DNA of 64,000 bases from an uncultured Anaerolineaceae bacterium (GTDB taxonomy: Bacteria; Chloroflexota; Anaerolineae; Anaerolineales; Anaerolineaceae), in assembly GCA_927443345.1 (NCBI GenBank), contig CAKMKJ010000010.1, positions 1 through 64,000 on the forward strand. The letters are read 5' to 3'. The position numbers and the translations under genes are program-made. The notes below the pieces were generated by a model that worked only from the letters and a program-made list of their open reading frames with translations, had not been told where the DNA came from and did no database searches. Shown in pieces: positions 53,422 through 63,117 of this stretch (its first letter is position 1; every line of letters starts with the position of its first letter).

Positions 53422-54084
53422 ATGAAAACTATTGTTGTTGGATGTGGACGAATTGGAGCAACGCTGGCCTATAGTCTTTATAAGCGAGGTCACGAAGTCT
53501 CTGTGGTAGATGATAACCCCTTATCATTTAACAATTTACCCGCAGATTTTCAAGGTCGTCTGCATGAAGGCGACGCCCTTAACCATGATGTTTTGATGCG
53601 CGCAGATCTGACTAATTGTGATGCTTTAGCTACAGTTACAAACAATGACGCACTAAACGCAGTGATTGCACATATTGCCAAAGTAGAATTCCAGGTTCCC
53701 AACATCATAGCCCGTAATTATGACCCTCACTTAAGGGCGTTGTTTGAAGCCCTTGGCATTCAAGTGGTGAGTTCAACCAGTTGGGGCGCACAAAGAATTG
53801 AAGAGTTGATGACTGATGGTGATTTTCGAACTGTCTTTTCTGCAGGGAATGGAGAGGTTGAAGTCTACGAACTGGTAATCCCTGATGGATTTGATGGCAA
53901 GAAAATATCAGATCTAATCAAATGTACGACTTGTAAGCCGCTCTCAATTTCTCGGGCTGGACGCGCATTTTTACCAGAAATAGATACTGAATTACGCTCA
54001 GGTGACCTGTTAAATGTAGCGGCAACTTTTGATGGTATTAACGAAACGCGCTCTCAGCTGCGCGAGGGAAAGAAGGCAGGTTAA
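53422..54084 (+). CDS. TrkA-type RCK protein, first copy
   Basis: A 220-residue potassium-channel regulator: N-terminal Rossmann domain (KTIVVGCGRIGATLAYSLYKRGHEVSVVD) that binds NAD/ATP, and a C-terminal TrkA-C domain from ~residue 140. It probably gates or controls the preceding transporter. Its stop is 1 bp before the next start. Confidence 0.9.
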   Translation: MKTIVVGCGRIGATLAYSLYKRGHEVSVVDDNPLSFNNLPADFQGRLHEGDALNHDVLMRADLTNCDALATVTNNDALNAVIAHIAKVEFQVPNIIARNYDPHLRALFEALGIQVVSSTSWGAQRIEELMTDGDFRTVFSAGNGEVEVYELVIPDGFDGKKISDLIKCTTCKPLSISRAGRAFLPEIDTELRSGDLLNVAATFDGINETRSQLREGKKAG

Positions 54085-54085
54085 T

Positions 54086-54754
54086 ATGTTTGTAATTATT
54101 GCAGGCGGCGGAAGAACAGGTGCGCAATTGGCTCGCTCATTATTAAGTGAAAATCATACTGTGCATGTTATCGAACATCGTAAAGAAGTATTGACTCGCA
54201 TTCACAAAGAACTCCCCACCGAAGTGATCTTTCCGGGCAACGCGTTGGATACCCAGGTCTTGGAACAAGCCGGCATCAAGGAGGCGCAGGTATTTGCAGC
54301 CACAACCACATCAGATGCTGAAAACTTGAGCTTGTGTTTTCTGGTGAAGGAACGTTACAAGATTAAGAGAACGATTGCGCGTGTCAACAATCCCCGTGAC
54401 GCATGGCTTTTCGACTCCAAGTTTAACGTGGATGTGGCAGTCAACCAGGCGGATATCCTTTCGCGATTGATCCAGGAAGAAATGTCTCTGGGAGACATGA
54501 TGACCCTGCTCAAGCTAAAACGCGGACGTTATTCATTGGTTGAAGAAAAGATCCCATCTGGCTCAAAAGTTTGCGGGGTTTCGATTAAAGACTTAAAACT
54601 GCCAGCAAGTTGTGTAATCGCCGCCATTCTCCGTCATGGAGAGATTGTTTTACCACGTGGAACCACCGTGCTGAAAATCGAAGATGAAGTTCTCGCGATC
54701 ACCGATACAGAAGGCGCCAGACAATTGGCCGCTATTTTGGGTAATGCAGAATAG
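54086..54754 (+). CDS. TrkA-type RCK protein, second copy
   Basis: A 222-residue RCK protein: FVIIAGGGRTGAQLARSLLSENHTVHVIEHRK (Rossmann) and a TrkA-C domain (KVCGVSIKDLKLPASCVIAAILRHGEIVLPRG). It is only distantly similar to the first, so they may form a hetero-oligomer. It starts at 54086; the longer frame beginning at 54029 lies inside the previous gene and has no family support. Confidence 0.9.
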   Translation: MFVIIAGGGRTGAQLARSLLSENHTVHVIEHRKEVLTRIHKELPTEVIFPGNALDTQVLEQAGIKEAQVFAATTTSDAENLSLCFLVKERYKIKRTIARVNNPRDAWLFDSKFNVDVAVNQADILSRLIQEEMSLGDMMTLLKLKRGRYSLVEEKIPSGSKVCGVSIKDLKLPASCVIAAILRHGEIVLPRGTTVLKIEDEVLAITDTEGARQLAAILGNAE

Positions 54755-54766
54755 CGAAAATCATCT

Positions 54767-54795
54767 TTGACCAAGTCTAAACGTTAAGGTATAAT
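54767..54795 (+). promoter_or_regulatory. Promoter of the rpmH block
   Basis: TTGACC (54767-54772) and perfect TATAAT (54790-54795), 17-base spacer. Confidence 0.82.
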
Positions 54796-54839
54796 TCACG
54801 TTTGCATTCAAAAAAGTCAGTGATTGAGAGGAACACAGC

Positions 54840-55010
54840 ATGACCAAAAGGACTTACCAACCGAGAATGCGCCGCCGTTTGCGTGTGCATGGATTCCGAT
54901 CTCGCATGGCGACAGCCGATGGACGAGAAGTGTTAAAACGCCGCCGTACAAAAGGCCGCCACAAGTTAACTGTTTCAATGAATAACCATGTAAAAAGGAT
55001 TCAATGGTAA
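54840..55010 (+). CDS. rpmH: 50S ribosomal protein L34
   Basis: A 56-residue basic protein, [20 protein letters not shown] continuing with [20 protein letters not shown], the standard L34 pattern. A GAGGAACAC site precedes the ATG. The C-terminus (about ten residues after the KGR motif) is longer than in E. coli L34 (46 residues). It opens the conserved rpmH-rnpA-yidD-yidC-jag block. Confidence 0.97.
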   Translation: MTKRTYQPRMRRRLRVHGFRSRMATADGREVLKRRRTKGRHKLTVSMNNHVKRIQW

Positions 55011-55085
55011 TTTCTGACCATAAAGGCTAGCCTTGAACTCGTTTCTGGTAGATTTGATTGCAGAAGAGAGAAGGCAGGTTGATGG

Positions 55086-55454
55086 GTGAAACCAAAGTTT
55101 CGAATTACCCGAGCGATTGACTTCAAGCGGGTGCGTCATTTAGGCAAAACTTATACGCACCCGCTTGCAGTGTTAAAGATAGCTCAGGGTGAAGCAGAAA
55201 ATTCGCGGGCAGGAATAGTAACTGGAAAAAGTATTGGAAATGCGGTTGTCAGAAATCGCGCCAAGCGTCGGTTAAGAGCTACTTTATCCAAGTTTCTCCC
55301 GTTTTTACTAAAACCATCAGATCTATTGGTAATTGCCCGCGAACCTATAAATAACGCTACATCTGTTGATCTTATGAACGCAGTGAGGCAGTTGTTGAAT
55401 AGAGCGGAATTGATCGACCCGGAAGACTATGATGCAGGCAGACCAGCAAGTTGA
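55086..55454 (+). CDS. rnpA: Ribonuclease P protein component
   Basis: A 122-residue RNase P protein that aids 5' maturation of tRNA. It has the RNR motif [15 protein letters not shown] and the typical alpha-beta fold start [22 protein letters not shown]. The start is GTG at 55086. Its last 26 bp overlap yidD. Confidence 0.92.
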   Translation: MKPKFRITRAIDFKRVRHLGKTYTHPLAVLKIAQGEAENSRAGIVTGKSIGNAVVRNRAKRRLRATLSKFLPFLLKPSDLLVIAREPINNATSVDLMNAVRQLLNRAELIDPEDYDAGRPAS

Positions 55455-55716
55455 GGTTGTTGAACCTCGATTAAGAGATTTACCATTCAAAATTGGAAAC
55501 ATCCCCAGATTCATTTTTTTAGGATTGATCAGGGGATACCAGAAGGCGATCTCACCGGCGTTACCAGCGGATACATGCAGATTTTATCCGACCTGCTCAC
55601 ATTATGGATATCAGGCAATTTACAAGTACGGTGCCATCAAAGGCACCGGAATGGCAATTTGGCGTGTACTACGCTGCAATCCCTATAATCCCGGTGGATT
55701 TGACCCGGTGCCATAA
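55429..55716 (+). CDS. yidD: Membrane protein insertion efficiency factor YidD
   Basis: A 95-residue protein with the YidD pattern [32 protein letters not shown] and [17 protein letters not shown]. It helps YidC insert membrane proteins. The N-terminal ~20 residues are variable; ATG at 55429 or 55432 could be the start. It overlaps rnpA. Confidence 0.93.
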   Translation: MMQADQQVEVVEPRLRDLPFKIGNIPRFIFLGLIRGYQKAISPALPADTCRFYPTCSHYGYQAIYKYGAIKGTGMAIWRVLRCNPYNPGGFDPVP

Positions 55717-55773
55717 GCGAAAATAATCAAGATATAATGAAGAGACCCCAATCAATAAAGGGAAAGCTAAAGA

Positions 55774-56838
55774 ATGAAAAATAAAATACTGACCATTTTT
55801 ATTGTAATATCCGTGCTCGCGATCTCCTTAACCTCTTGTTCTGATATGAACTCAACTGCCACCAGTTGGGGAGGGGCGACTGTCACGGATTCAGCAGTAT
55901 ATTTTGCTGATGGAATGCAAGTTATTGCATTAAGGCTGGATAATGGTGCTGAAATTTGGGCTTATCCTGAAAAGGCAGCAGCAAATAGAACATTCCTCGC
56001 AGCACCTGTGCTTGTGGGTGAGCAATTGATCATTGCGGATGCAGGCAACCTTCTAACCAGCATCAACAGCCGCGATGGTGTTACCCAAAATTGGCAATTT
56101 GCGGGTGCGAAGGGCAAATATATTGATTCTCCATTGGTGGTTGGTGAAACTATTGTTGCCCAAAATGCGGATAATTCAATCTATGCTTTGGACCTTAAAG
56201 GGACAAAGTTGTGGGCTTTTACTGCTGAGCATTCTTTCTGGGCTCAACCTGCAAGTGATGGTCAATTAGTGTTTGCTCCCAATTTTGATCATTATCTTTA
56301 TGCAGTAAATCTTGAGACCGGTGTTCTACGATGGAAGACAGAGCTCAAGGCTTCGCTTGTTGCCCGCCCGACACTGGTTGACGGTGTCATTTATGTCGGC
56401 AATCTCAATGGAGATTTTTTTGCTGTTGACAGTGAAAGAGGCACCATCCTTTGGGAAACCAAGGTCGCTGGTGGAGTATGGGCAGCACCGATTTTTGTCG
56501 ATGGTCTGTTGTATTTTGGTGACCAGACCGGCATTGTCAATATTCTTGACGCAGCCGATGGCTCTGTTGTAGATTCAATTAATGTTGAGTCAGGAATAGT
56601 TGGGTCAGGTGTTATCGTCACAGATGGCATTGTGTTTGGCAAAGAGAATGGCGATATCATAACAATTGGTTTCGACGGGTCAAATCTTGGAACTAAAACT
56701 GTTGGCGGCTCAATCTATTCTAACCTTTCAATTAATGGCAATTTGTTTGTTGTAGTTGCCACTAAAGGTGATAATCCCCTCGTAGCATTTGACACTGATG
56801 TCAAACAGAGCTGGGTTTACACCACCTCCAAGAAATAA
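55774..56838 (+). CDS. PQQ-like beta-propeller lipoprotein
   Basis: A 354-residue lipoprotein (signal ending LAISLTSC, lipobox cysteine near residue 22). It consists of repeated beta-propeller blades, e.g. YAVNLETGVLRWKTELKASL and FAVDSERGTILWETKVAGGVW, as in BamB/PQQ-like proteins. It lies between yidD and yidC, 14 bp before yidC, an unusual insertion into a conserved block; a role in envelope protein assembly is inferred from this position only. Confidence 0.85.
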   Translation: MKNKILTIFIVISVLAISLTSCSDMNSTATSWGGATVTDSAVYFADGMQVIALRLDNGAEIWAYPEKAAANRTFLAAPVLVGEQLIIADAGNLLTSINSRDGVTQNWQFAGAKGKYIDSPLVVGETIVAQNADNSIYALDLKGTKLWAFTAEHSFWAQPASDGQLVFAPNFDHYLYAVNLETGVLRWKTELKASLVARPTLVDGVIYVGNLNGDFFAVDSERGTILWETKVAGGVWAAPIFVDGLLYFGDQTGIVNILDAADGSVVDSINVESGIVGSGVIVTDGIVFGKENGDIITIGFDGSNLGTKTVGGSIYSNLSINGNLFVVVATKGDNPLVAFDTDVKQSWVYTTSKK

Positions 56839-56852
56839 GGATGGCATAAACC

Positions 56853-57638
56853 ATGTGGGATACCATTATTATCAATCCGTTTATAAATCTGCTTTTGTGG
56901 ATTTACATGATGGTAGGCAACTTTGGTGTTGCCATCATCCTGTTTACCACATTAACTAGAGTTATTTTGTACCCATTGACTGCAAAACAGATCAAGGGTG
57001 CACAGGCTATGCAGGAATTGCAGAAAAACAAACGCTACCTGGATATTCAAGAGAAATACAAAGGCGATAAAGAAAAATTAGCTCAAGAACAGATGAAACT
57101 TTATCAAGAGCTAAAGATAAATCCGCTTTCTTCTTGTTTACCAACTTTGCTGCAGTTTCCGATCATTATTGGTCTTTATCAGGCATTGATCCAAAGTATT
57201 GCCTCAGCGCCTCTTGATCTATTGAAATTGACCAGACACCTCTACCCTGACTTCCTAAAAATTCCCGATCTAATTCCGCTGAATACTCAATTTTTGTGGA
57301 TGGAATTAGGACAGCCGGAGCGTCTTTACATCCCCGGAATCAGTTTTGGAATTCCGATTTTGACCATCATAGTTGTCATCACAACCTACATTTCATCTAA
57401 AGTTATAGCACCACCTCCACAACCGGGTGCCAATGACCAGGGTGCCATGATGACCAAGATGATGAATATTTATATGCCGATCTTGATGGGTTGGTTATCT
57501 TATACACTTTCTGCAGGTTTGGCACTATACTTTGTTGTGTCCAACGTGATTCAAATTTTGCAATACGCTATAACTGGTAAAATATATTGGGGAAACGTGT
57601 TCCCTTGGTTAAAGAAAACAGAAATTAAAAAACCCTGA
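56853..57638 (+). CDS. yidC: Membrane protein insertase YidC (Oxa1 family)
   Basis: A 261-residue insertase with five or so membrane helices, starting MWDTIIINPFINLLLWIYMMVGNFGVAIILFT. MKLYQELKINPLSSCLPTLLQFPIIIGLYQAL is the family's core motif. It lacks the large periplasmic domain of E. coli YidC, as in Gram-positive and many Chloroflexota members. The next gene, jag, starts 22 bp after its stop. Confidence 0.96.
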   Translation: MWDTIIINPFINLLLWIYMMVGNFGVAIILFTTLTRVILYPLTAKQIKGAQAMQELQKNKRYLDIQEKYKGDKEKLAQEQMKLYQELKINPLSSCLPTLLQFPIIIGLYQALIQSIASAPLDLLKLTRHLYPDFLKIPDLIPLNTQFLWMELGQPERLYIPGISFGIPILTIIVVITTYISSKVIAPPPQPGANDQGAMMTKMMNIYMPILMGWLSYTLSAGLALYFVVSNVIQILQYAITGKIYWGNVFPWLKKTEIKKP

Positions 57639-57660
57639 TAGCAGAGAATCGAGACAAAAT

Positions 57661-58440
57661 ATGCCCCAGGAAAAAACTACTCTTGAAGTAATTGCACCTA
57701 CTACAGATGAAGCCATTGCCAATGGTCTAAAACAATTGGGAATCAGTGAAGATTTGGTAGATGTTGAAATACTGGATGCAGGGTCTCGCGGGTTATTAGG
57801 AATTGGTGGAAGACAATCTCGTGTACGTTTAACCATCAAAGCAGAACCTGAAAAAGCAGCAGAATCCAAACCGCAATCAGCCACAAGGAGCTCATCTGCA
57901 TCAGCGAGCGAGATGGTTGAGTATCGTGAATCAAAAAGCATTGATGTAGACGCTCTTTCAGAAGACGAAAAACAGGCACTCAAGGTCTCGAAGACAGTGG
58001 TGGTTGAACTGCTCGAACGTATGCGTGTGAAGGCAGTGGTTGAACCCTGTTATATTGCACCTGAAGACGACAAAGATGAGCGAATCATCCTGATCGACAT
58101 TCAGGGAAATGATTTGAGCATTTTAATTGGTAGAAGGTCAGAAACCTTAAATGCACTTCAATATATTTCTAGCTTGATTGTCAGCAAAGAATTGGGCCGC
58201 TGGGTTCCAATGATGATTGATGTGCAGGGTTATCGCAAGCGTCGTGACCGTCAACTCAGGCAGTTGGGCCGCAAAATGGCCGAACAGGCCATTCAAACCG
58301 GCAGACGGCAGGTGCTTGAACCGATGCCAGCAAATGAACGGCGAGTCATCCATCTTGAGTTGCGAAATCACCCTGAAGTGATTACCGAAAGTATGGGCGA
58401 AGAACCCTACCGCAAGGTAACCATCTCACCAAAAAACTAG
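57661..58440 (+). CDS. Jag/KhpB RNA-binding protein
   Basis: A 259-residue protein: Jag_N domain (~1-55, TLEVIAPTTDEAIANGLKQLG), an acidic linker, a KH domain (~135-190, with the GRRSETLNALQYI GXXG-type loop) and an R3H domain (~200-258, RQLRQLGRKMAEQAI then EPMPANERRVIHLEL). It binds RNA and is linked to cell-shape and translation control in Firmicutes. It follows yidC and ends at a terminator. Confidence 0.93.
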   Translation: MPQEKTTLEVIAPTTDEAIANGLKQLGISEDLVDVEILDAGSRGLLGIGGRQSRVRLTIKAEPEKAAESKPQSATRSSSASASEMVEYRESKSIDVDALSEDEKQALKVSKTVVVELLERMRVKAVVEPCYIAPEDDKDERIILIDIQGNDLSILIGRRSETLNALQYISSLIVSKELGRWVPMMIDVQGYRKRRDRQLRQLGRKMAEQAIQTGRRQVLEPMPANERRVIHLELRNHPEVITESMGEEPYRKVTISPKN

Positions 58441-58448
58441 CACTTCAA

Positions 58449-58477
58449 AAGAATCCGGTTTTCCGGATTCTTTTTTT
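58449..58477 (+). terminator. Rho-independent terminator of the rpmH block
   Basis: A perfect 10-bp stem AAGAATCCGG/CCGGATTCTT (58449-58458 and 58463-58472) with a TTTT loop and a T-run to 58477. Confidence 0.93.
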
Positions 58478-58535
58478 AATTATGCGAATAGGGTAAAATT
58501 GTCAGACAATTCGATTTGCGGTATCAGGAGTGATC

Positions 58536-59831
58536 ATGAATGCAGTAGAAATCATCATCAAAAAGCGCGATAAACTGGAATTATCCAGAGAAGAAATTGA
58601 ATTTTTTATTAATGGATTGTCGAGCAAACAAATCCCGGATTATCAGGCTGCAGCATGGCTGATGGCAGTAGTGCTAAATGGTATGAATGAAAGAGAAACC
58701 ACTGATCTCACCCTGGCCATGGCAAACTCAGGTGAAGTGCTGGATTTGAGTGGGGTGGTTCCCATTGAGGTGGATAAACATTCTACGGGCGGAGTTGGTG
58801 ATAAAACCACGCTGGTGGTGGAACCTTTAGTAGCTGCCTGCGGACTACCCGTGGGTAAGATGTCGGGCCGGGGATTGGGTTTCAGCGGTGGCACACTGGA
58901 TAAGGTTGAAGCTATTCCGGGGTTTCGTACTTCGTTTACGCGTGATGAGTTCATCAGTTTGCTGCGTGATACCGGGTTGGTATTAGCCGGTCAAAGCGGC
59001 GATATGGCGCCAGCGGATGGTGTGCTTTATAAACTGCGTGATGTCACCGGCACTGTGGATTCCATCCCATTAATTGCTTCATCAGTCATGAGCAAGAAAA
59101 TAGCAGGCGGAGCTCAAGCTATCGTACTGGATGTGAAAATTGGTGTCGGCGCATTCATGAAAAACCTCGATGATGCTCGAAAACTTTCTCAATTGATGGT
59201 GTCGATTGGCAAACTGAGCGGGCGAAGGGTGATAGCCTTGCTGTCAGAAATGAACCAGCCGCTAGGCTGCGCTGTCGGCAATGCTCTTGAAGTCAAAGAG
59301 GCCATAGAAACTCTGCATGGTAAAGGTCCTGCAGATTTTACAGAACATTGTCTGCATGTTGCTTCTCACATGTTGGTCGTTGGCGAAAAAGTAAATGATC
59401 TGGTTGAGGCTCGTGCGCTGGTTGAAAAAACGATTAACAGCGGTGAAGCGTGGCAAAAATTCCGCCAGATGGTGATCAACCAGGGTGGGGATGTCTCTTT
59501 TGTAGACTATCCCGAAAAGATGCCGCTGGCACCGGTGATCGAAACCATCCTTGCTTCTTCAGATGGTTATTTGAAGTGGATAGATGCCAAAGAAATCGGT
59601 GAAACGACTGTTGAGATGGGGGCTGGCCGCAAGAAAAAAGATGATCTGATTGATCACGCGGTGGGTGTGATCATCCATCACAAAGTGGGTGATAAAGTCA
59701 GCAAGGGTGACGCATTATTCACACTGCATGCCAATAGTCAATCAAGTTTCGATATGGCAAAAGAAAGAATCTTTAAAGCTCACGTGATGAGCGAATCTGT
59801 GTGTGAACCGCTGCCACTGTTTTATAACTAA
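58536..59831 (+). CDS. Pyrimidine-nucleoside phosphorylase
   Basis: A 431-residue phosphorylase that cleaves thymidine/uridine to base and (deoxy)ribose-1-phosphate. VDKHSTGGVGDKTTLVVEPLVAACG and KMSGRGLGFSGGTLDKVEAIPGF are the signature. It could be thymidine phosphorylase (deoA-type) or the broader PdpA; sequence alone does not decide. I start at ATG 58536 with AGGAG upstream, rather than GTG 58530. It stands alone. Confidence 0.93.
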   Translation: MNAVEIIIKKRDKLELSREEIEFFINGLSSKQIPDYQAAAWLMAVVLNGMNERETTDLTLAMANSGEVLDLSGVVPIEVDKHSTGGVGDKTTLVVEPLVAACGLPVGKMSGRGLGFSGGTLDKVEAIPGFRTSFTRDEFISLLRDTGLVLAGQSGDMAPADGVLYKLRDVTGTVDSIPLIASSVMSKKIAGGAQAIVLDVKIGVGAFMKNLDDARKLSQLMVSIGKLSGRRVIALLSEMNQPLGCAVGNALEVKEAIETLHGKGPADFTEHCLHVASHMLVVGEKVNDLVEARALVEKTINSGEAWQKFRQMVINQGGDVSFVDYPEKMPLAPVIETILASSDGYLKWIDAKEIGETTVEMGAGRKKKDDLIDHAVGVIIHHKVGDKVSKGDALFTLHANSQSSFDMAKERIFKAHVMSESVCEPLPLFYN

Positions 59832-59848
59832 TCATCATCAAAAAAAAT

Positions 59849-59928
59849 CCATCACTTCTGTTTGGAATTATTAAGTGATGGTCAATAGGTTAAGTGTAAG
59901 TCCCCGATCTCACTAGAAATCGGGGACT
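59849..59928. terminator. Two hairpins between convergent genes
   Basis: CCATCACTT/AAGTGATGG (59849-59857 and 59873-59881) has an A-run on its left; AGTCCCCGAT/ATCGGGGACT (59899-59908 and 59919-59928) is followed by AAATTTATTTTC. They probably end the phosphorylase gene and the minus-strand signalling gene. Confidence 0.65.
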
Positions 59929-59949
59929 AAATTTATTTTCTGGAAGTTG

Positions 59950-62916
59950 TTATTTACCCATGACCTGATTCAGAAAGACTTTCAAGATCGAAGGATCAAA
60001 GTGCGATCCTGATTGAGAAAGTAGGTGTTCATAGACTCTTTTCTCTTCCCAGGCTTTGCGGTAGGGGCGGTCTGATGATAGCGCATCCCACACATCGATG
60101 ATGGCAAATAACCGTGCGCTCAGAGGAATATCTTCGCCTTTTAGTTTGCGGGGATAACCCGTGCCATCCCATTTTTCGTGATGGCAGTAGGGGATATCAA
60201 TTGCAGGACGCAGGAAGGATATGGGGGCAATCAATTTGTACGCCAGTTCTGGGTGCGTACGCATTACTTTCCATTCTTCATCATTTAGCGGGCCAGGTTT
60301 GAGCAAAATTTGATCAGGGATGCCCATTTTTCCAATGTCGTGCAGTAATGCGCCGCGCCTGATATTGTTCAGTTCCATACCCTGAACGCCGACTGCCAGA
60401 GCAAGTCGTTCGGTCATTTCAGTGACGCGACGAGCATGACCTTCGGTTTCTTCATCTCGTAATTCAAGGGCACTGGCCCAGCCTTCCAGGGTGCTGTCAT
60501 ACGCCACCATCAGGTCCATGTTTGAACGCTGTAGATTGTCAAACAATTCGCCATTATCAATGGCAATGGCTGCCTGGGTAGACAACATGGTGAAGAAATT
60601 GATCCAATCACCGGTTACTTTGAATGTGGCCTGGCTAAAAACTTCGAGAACGCCTTTAACCTGACCTTTGGCGATCAAGGGGATGGCGTAATAAGAATTG
60701 AAACCGGCATCGCGGAATAACCTGGCACGCGGCGAATATAGAGCCGCTTTTTCAAGATTGGGTTCCTGCATCAAGCGGCGTTCGAGGGCGCAGATGCCTG
60801 CAAGATCATCGCCCATGCGGCTGAAACTGCGCAAAATGCGTGTGTCATAAATGCCGCGGCTGGTGATGCAGTTGAGTGTTTGAGAGAATGGGTTGAGCGA
60901 TTGGATGATCGCTCCATCCATTTCAAGTTGAGTGAGGGCGCTGCCAAGCAAGAAATCGAGCGTTACCTTGATGTCTGAGCTGCCGGTTATTGCAAGGTCA
61001 ATATCATGTAATGAAGCGAGTTGCTGAAGCTGCCGGGTTGTCTGGTCATTAAGTGTTGTTCTGCGAATTGCCGAGGCAGCAATATCTGCCAGCGCGGTTA
61101 GAATGCGAACTTCTTCATCAGTGAAGGCTTCTTTCCTTCCAAGCCATAAGATGCCTATGGTTTCTCCTTGCAGAGACAAGGGCAGCCCAATGATTGAATC
61201 AATATCCTTCATCCATGCGGAGGTTGATAATTGTTCATCAATACTGACATTGTTGATCATCACTGGTGAAGTGCTTTTCCATACCGAATCTGAAATGGTT
61301 AATTCATCTGGTAAGGAATTATTGGAGGTTTGAGCCCACTTACCAGAGGCAATTTCGCTGAACTGCTGATGAGAGATGGGGTCTTTCGTTACCAGGGCAA
61401 TAGCCTCTGCTTGAACTGTTTTTGTTAGTTCATCAAGAAGAATAGAGAGTAATTCTTTACGGTCGCGAGCTTCACGCATTGCCAATGATAATGTAGAGAT
61501 AGCTGCAAGTTCTTTAATGCGTTGATTTTCAGCTTCAAAAAGACGGGCATTCTCAAGTGCTACTGAAACCTGCCCTGCCATGGATACGAGTAGTTGTTTA
61601 TGTTCTTGATCAAAGGCGTTACTTTTGTGTGATTGCATCGAAATCGCACCGAGAAGATGATCACGGCCAACAAGCCAGGTTCCAAGCCAGGAACCGGTAT
61701 TATCTTTTTCATCGTAAATGGCGACTTCTGGTAATTTGTCGACACGCAATTCCTGGGTGATGAGAGTTTGACGGGTTTTCATAACCCAGCTCATCAAACC
61801 GGTTTCTTTGATGGTTAATTGTTTATTGGTAAGCTCAGGCAATTTGTTGCCTGTGGCGTCAGCCATCAATAATTCCATCTCATGGGTTTTATGGTCGTAA
61901 AGTGCGAGAAGGAAGGTGTCGGGTTTGAAGAATTCAAGGATCTGTTCGTATAAACGTTTAACCAACACATTAGAATCCAGTTCGTTGCTGGTAACTAAAG
62001 CTGTTTTGTAAAGTGCGCTCATCTCATGGGATGTGCGTTCAATTTTTTCAAAGAGATTGATACGCTCAATGGAAGAGGCGATATGATTGGCTATGGTCTT
62101 TAATAATTGTTCATCTTCGACTGCAAACGCATTTACCGTACTCGCTTCAAGATTAATAACGCCATATACTTCTTCTGCAACAATGATCGGAACGCACAAC
62201 TCAGAGCGGGTTTCTATATCCACTTCAAAGTAATCGGGATCCACGCTGGTGTCTGGCACAAACTTCGAGATGCCGTTCTTGGCGACCCAACTGGTAATTC
62301 CACGATCCAGGCGGATGATAATTTGTGTTGATTCACTGGGGTCATATTGACTGCCGCGATGCCTGCAAAGCACACTGCTTTTCTTATCGAAAAACATAAA
62401 CCAGCAGCGGGCAGGGGCCAGGCTTTCTCTAACAATTCGTGTGCATTCCTCAAACATCTCATCCACGGTGTGTGCTTGCGCAATCTTGGCGGAGAGTGTG
62501 TTTAAGACCTGCAACTCACGGAACTTGGATTTTCCAAGGCGTGTGTAATAACTGAGTTCTGTAATTTCGCGTGAAATGACAGATACTCCAATCACCTGTT
62601 TGTCTTTGGTAATGGGAGAAAAGGATGTTTCGAATACGCGTTCACCTTCAGAAATAAGGACTGATTCCTGGTCGGTAAAGGAATTTCCTTTAAGTGCGTT
62701 TTCCAAGTTATCAAGTAATGGCTTAATTAGGGGAACATGATCGTATTCTCGGATGTTGTTGCCGAGCGCAAAAGTGACGCCAAAGGCTTTATGCAATAAA
62801 TCCACAGCAGCAGGATTTATGGCTGTGAAATTGTATTTGGTGTCAATCGACCAAATACCATCCTGACTGTGGTAGATAATATCTTCGAAAACCCTGTTGT
62901 CTACGTCAATGAACAT
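59950..62916 (-). CDS. PAS/GAF/HD-GYP signalling protein
   Basis: A 988-residue putative cyclic-di-GMP phosphodiesterase. It has an N-terminal PAS domain (~1-125, with SIDTKYNFTAINPAAVDLL), followed by about four GAF domains (~140-800), each with NLFEKIE- or LFEAENQRI-type linkers, and a C-terminal HD-GYP domain (~810-985) with GHARRV, LLHDIGKMGIPD and HHEKWDGTGYP. The HD-GYP residues are intact, so it should be active. No membrane segment is visible, so it likely senses cytoplasmic signals. It is transcribed away from ileS and is not in an operon. Confidence 0.93.
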   Translation of the reverse strand: MFIDVDNRVFEDIIYHSQDGIWSIDTKYNFTAINPAAVDLLHKAFGVTFALGNNIREYDHVPLIKPLLDNLENALKGNSFTDQESVLISEGERVFETSFSPITKDKQVIGVSVISREITELSYYTRLGKSKFRELQVLNTLSAKIAQAHTVDEMFEECTRIVRESLAPARCWFMFFDKKSSVLCRHRGSQYDPSESTQIIIRLDRGITSWVAKNGISKFVPDTSVDPDYFEVDIETRSELCVPIIVAEEVYGVINLEASTVNAFAVEDEQLLKTIANHIASSIERINLFEKIERTSHEMSALYKTALVTSNELDSNVLVKRLYEQILEFFKPDTFLLALYDHKTHEMELLMADATGNKLPELTNKQLTIKETGLMSWVMKTRQTLITQELRVDKLPEVAIYDEKDNTGSWLGTWLVGRDHLLGAISMQSHKSNAFDQEHKQLLVSMAGQVSVALENARLFEAENQRIKELAAISTLSLAMREARDRKELLSILLDELTKTVQAEAIALVTKDPISHQQFSEIASGKWAQTSNNSLPDELTISDSVWKSTSPVMINNVSIDEQLSTSAWMKDIDSIIGLPLSLQGETIGILWLGRKEAFTDEEVRILTALADIAASAIRRTTLNDQTTRQLQQLASLHDIDLAITGSSDIKVTLDFLLGSALTQLEMDGAIIQSLNPFSQTLNCITSRGIYDTRILRSFSRMGDDLAGICALERRLMQEPNLEKAALYSPRARLFRDAGFNSYYAIPLIAKGQVKGVLEVFSQATFKVTGDWINFFTMLSTQAAIAIDNGELFDNLQRSNMDLMVAYDSTLEGWASALELRDEETEGHARRVTEMTERLALAVGVQGMELNNIRRGALLHDIGKMGIPDQILLKPGPLNDEEWKVMRTHPELAYKLIAPISFLRPAIDIPYCHHEKWDGTGYPRKLKGEDIPLSARLFAIIDVWDALSSDRPYRKAWEEKRVYEHLLSQSGSHFDPSILKVFLNQVMGK

Positions 62917-63117
62917 TCTTAAAACTTGACCTACCTTCTTGTGGAAAAAGGTTGTAGATAGAATGCGTGGTTATATATATCACAAGATATAGGTTACGTT
63001 TTCAGAGAAAAAAATGCTGTAATTTTTATGTAAAAAACTAAATAAAACGGTTTTTATTCATTCTTTATGTTTGATTATTTCGTTTTTTTGTGGGATAATT
63101 ACAAAAAGTGATGATGG

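Noticed and set aside
54029-54085. Earlier start for the second RCK gene
   Set aside because: The extension lies in the first RCK gene and gives a sequence not seen before the Rossmann start.
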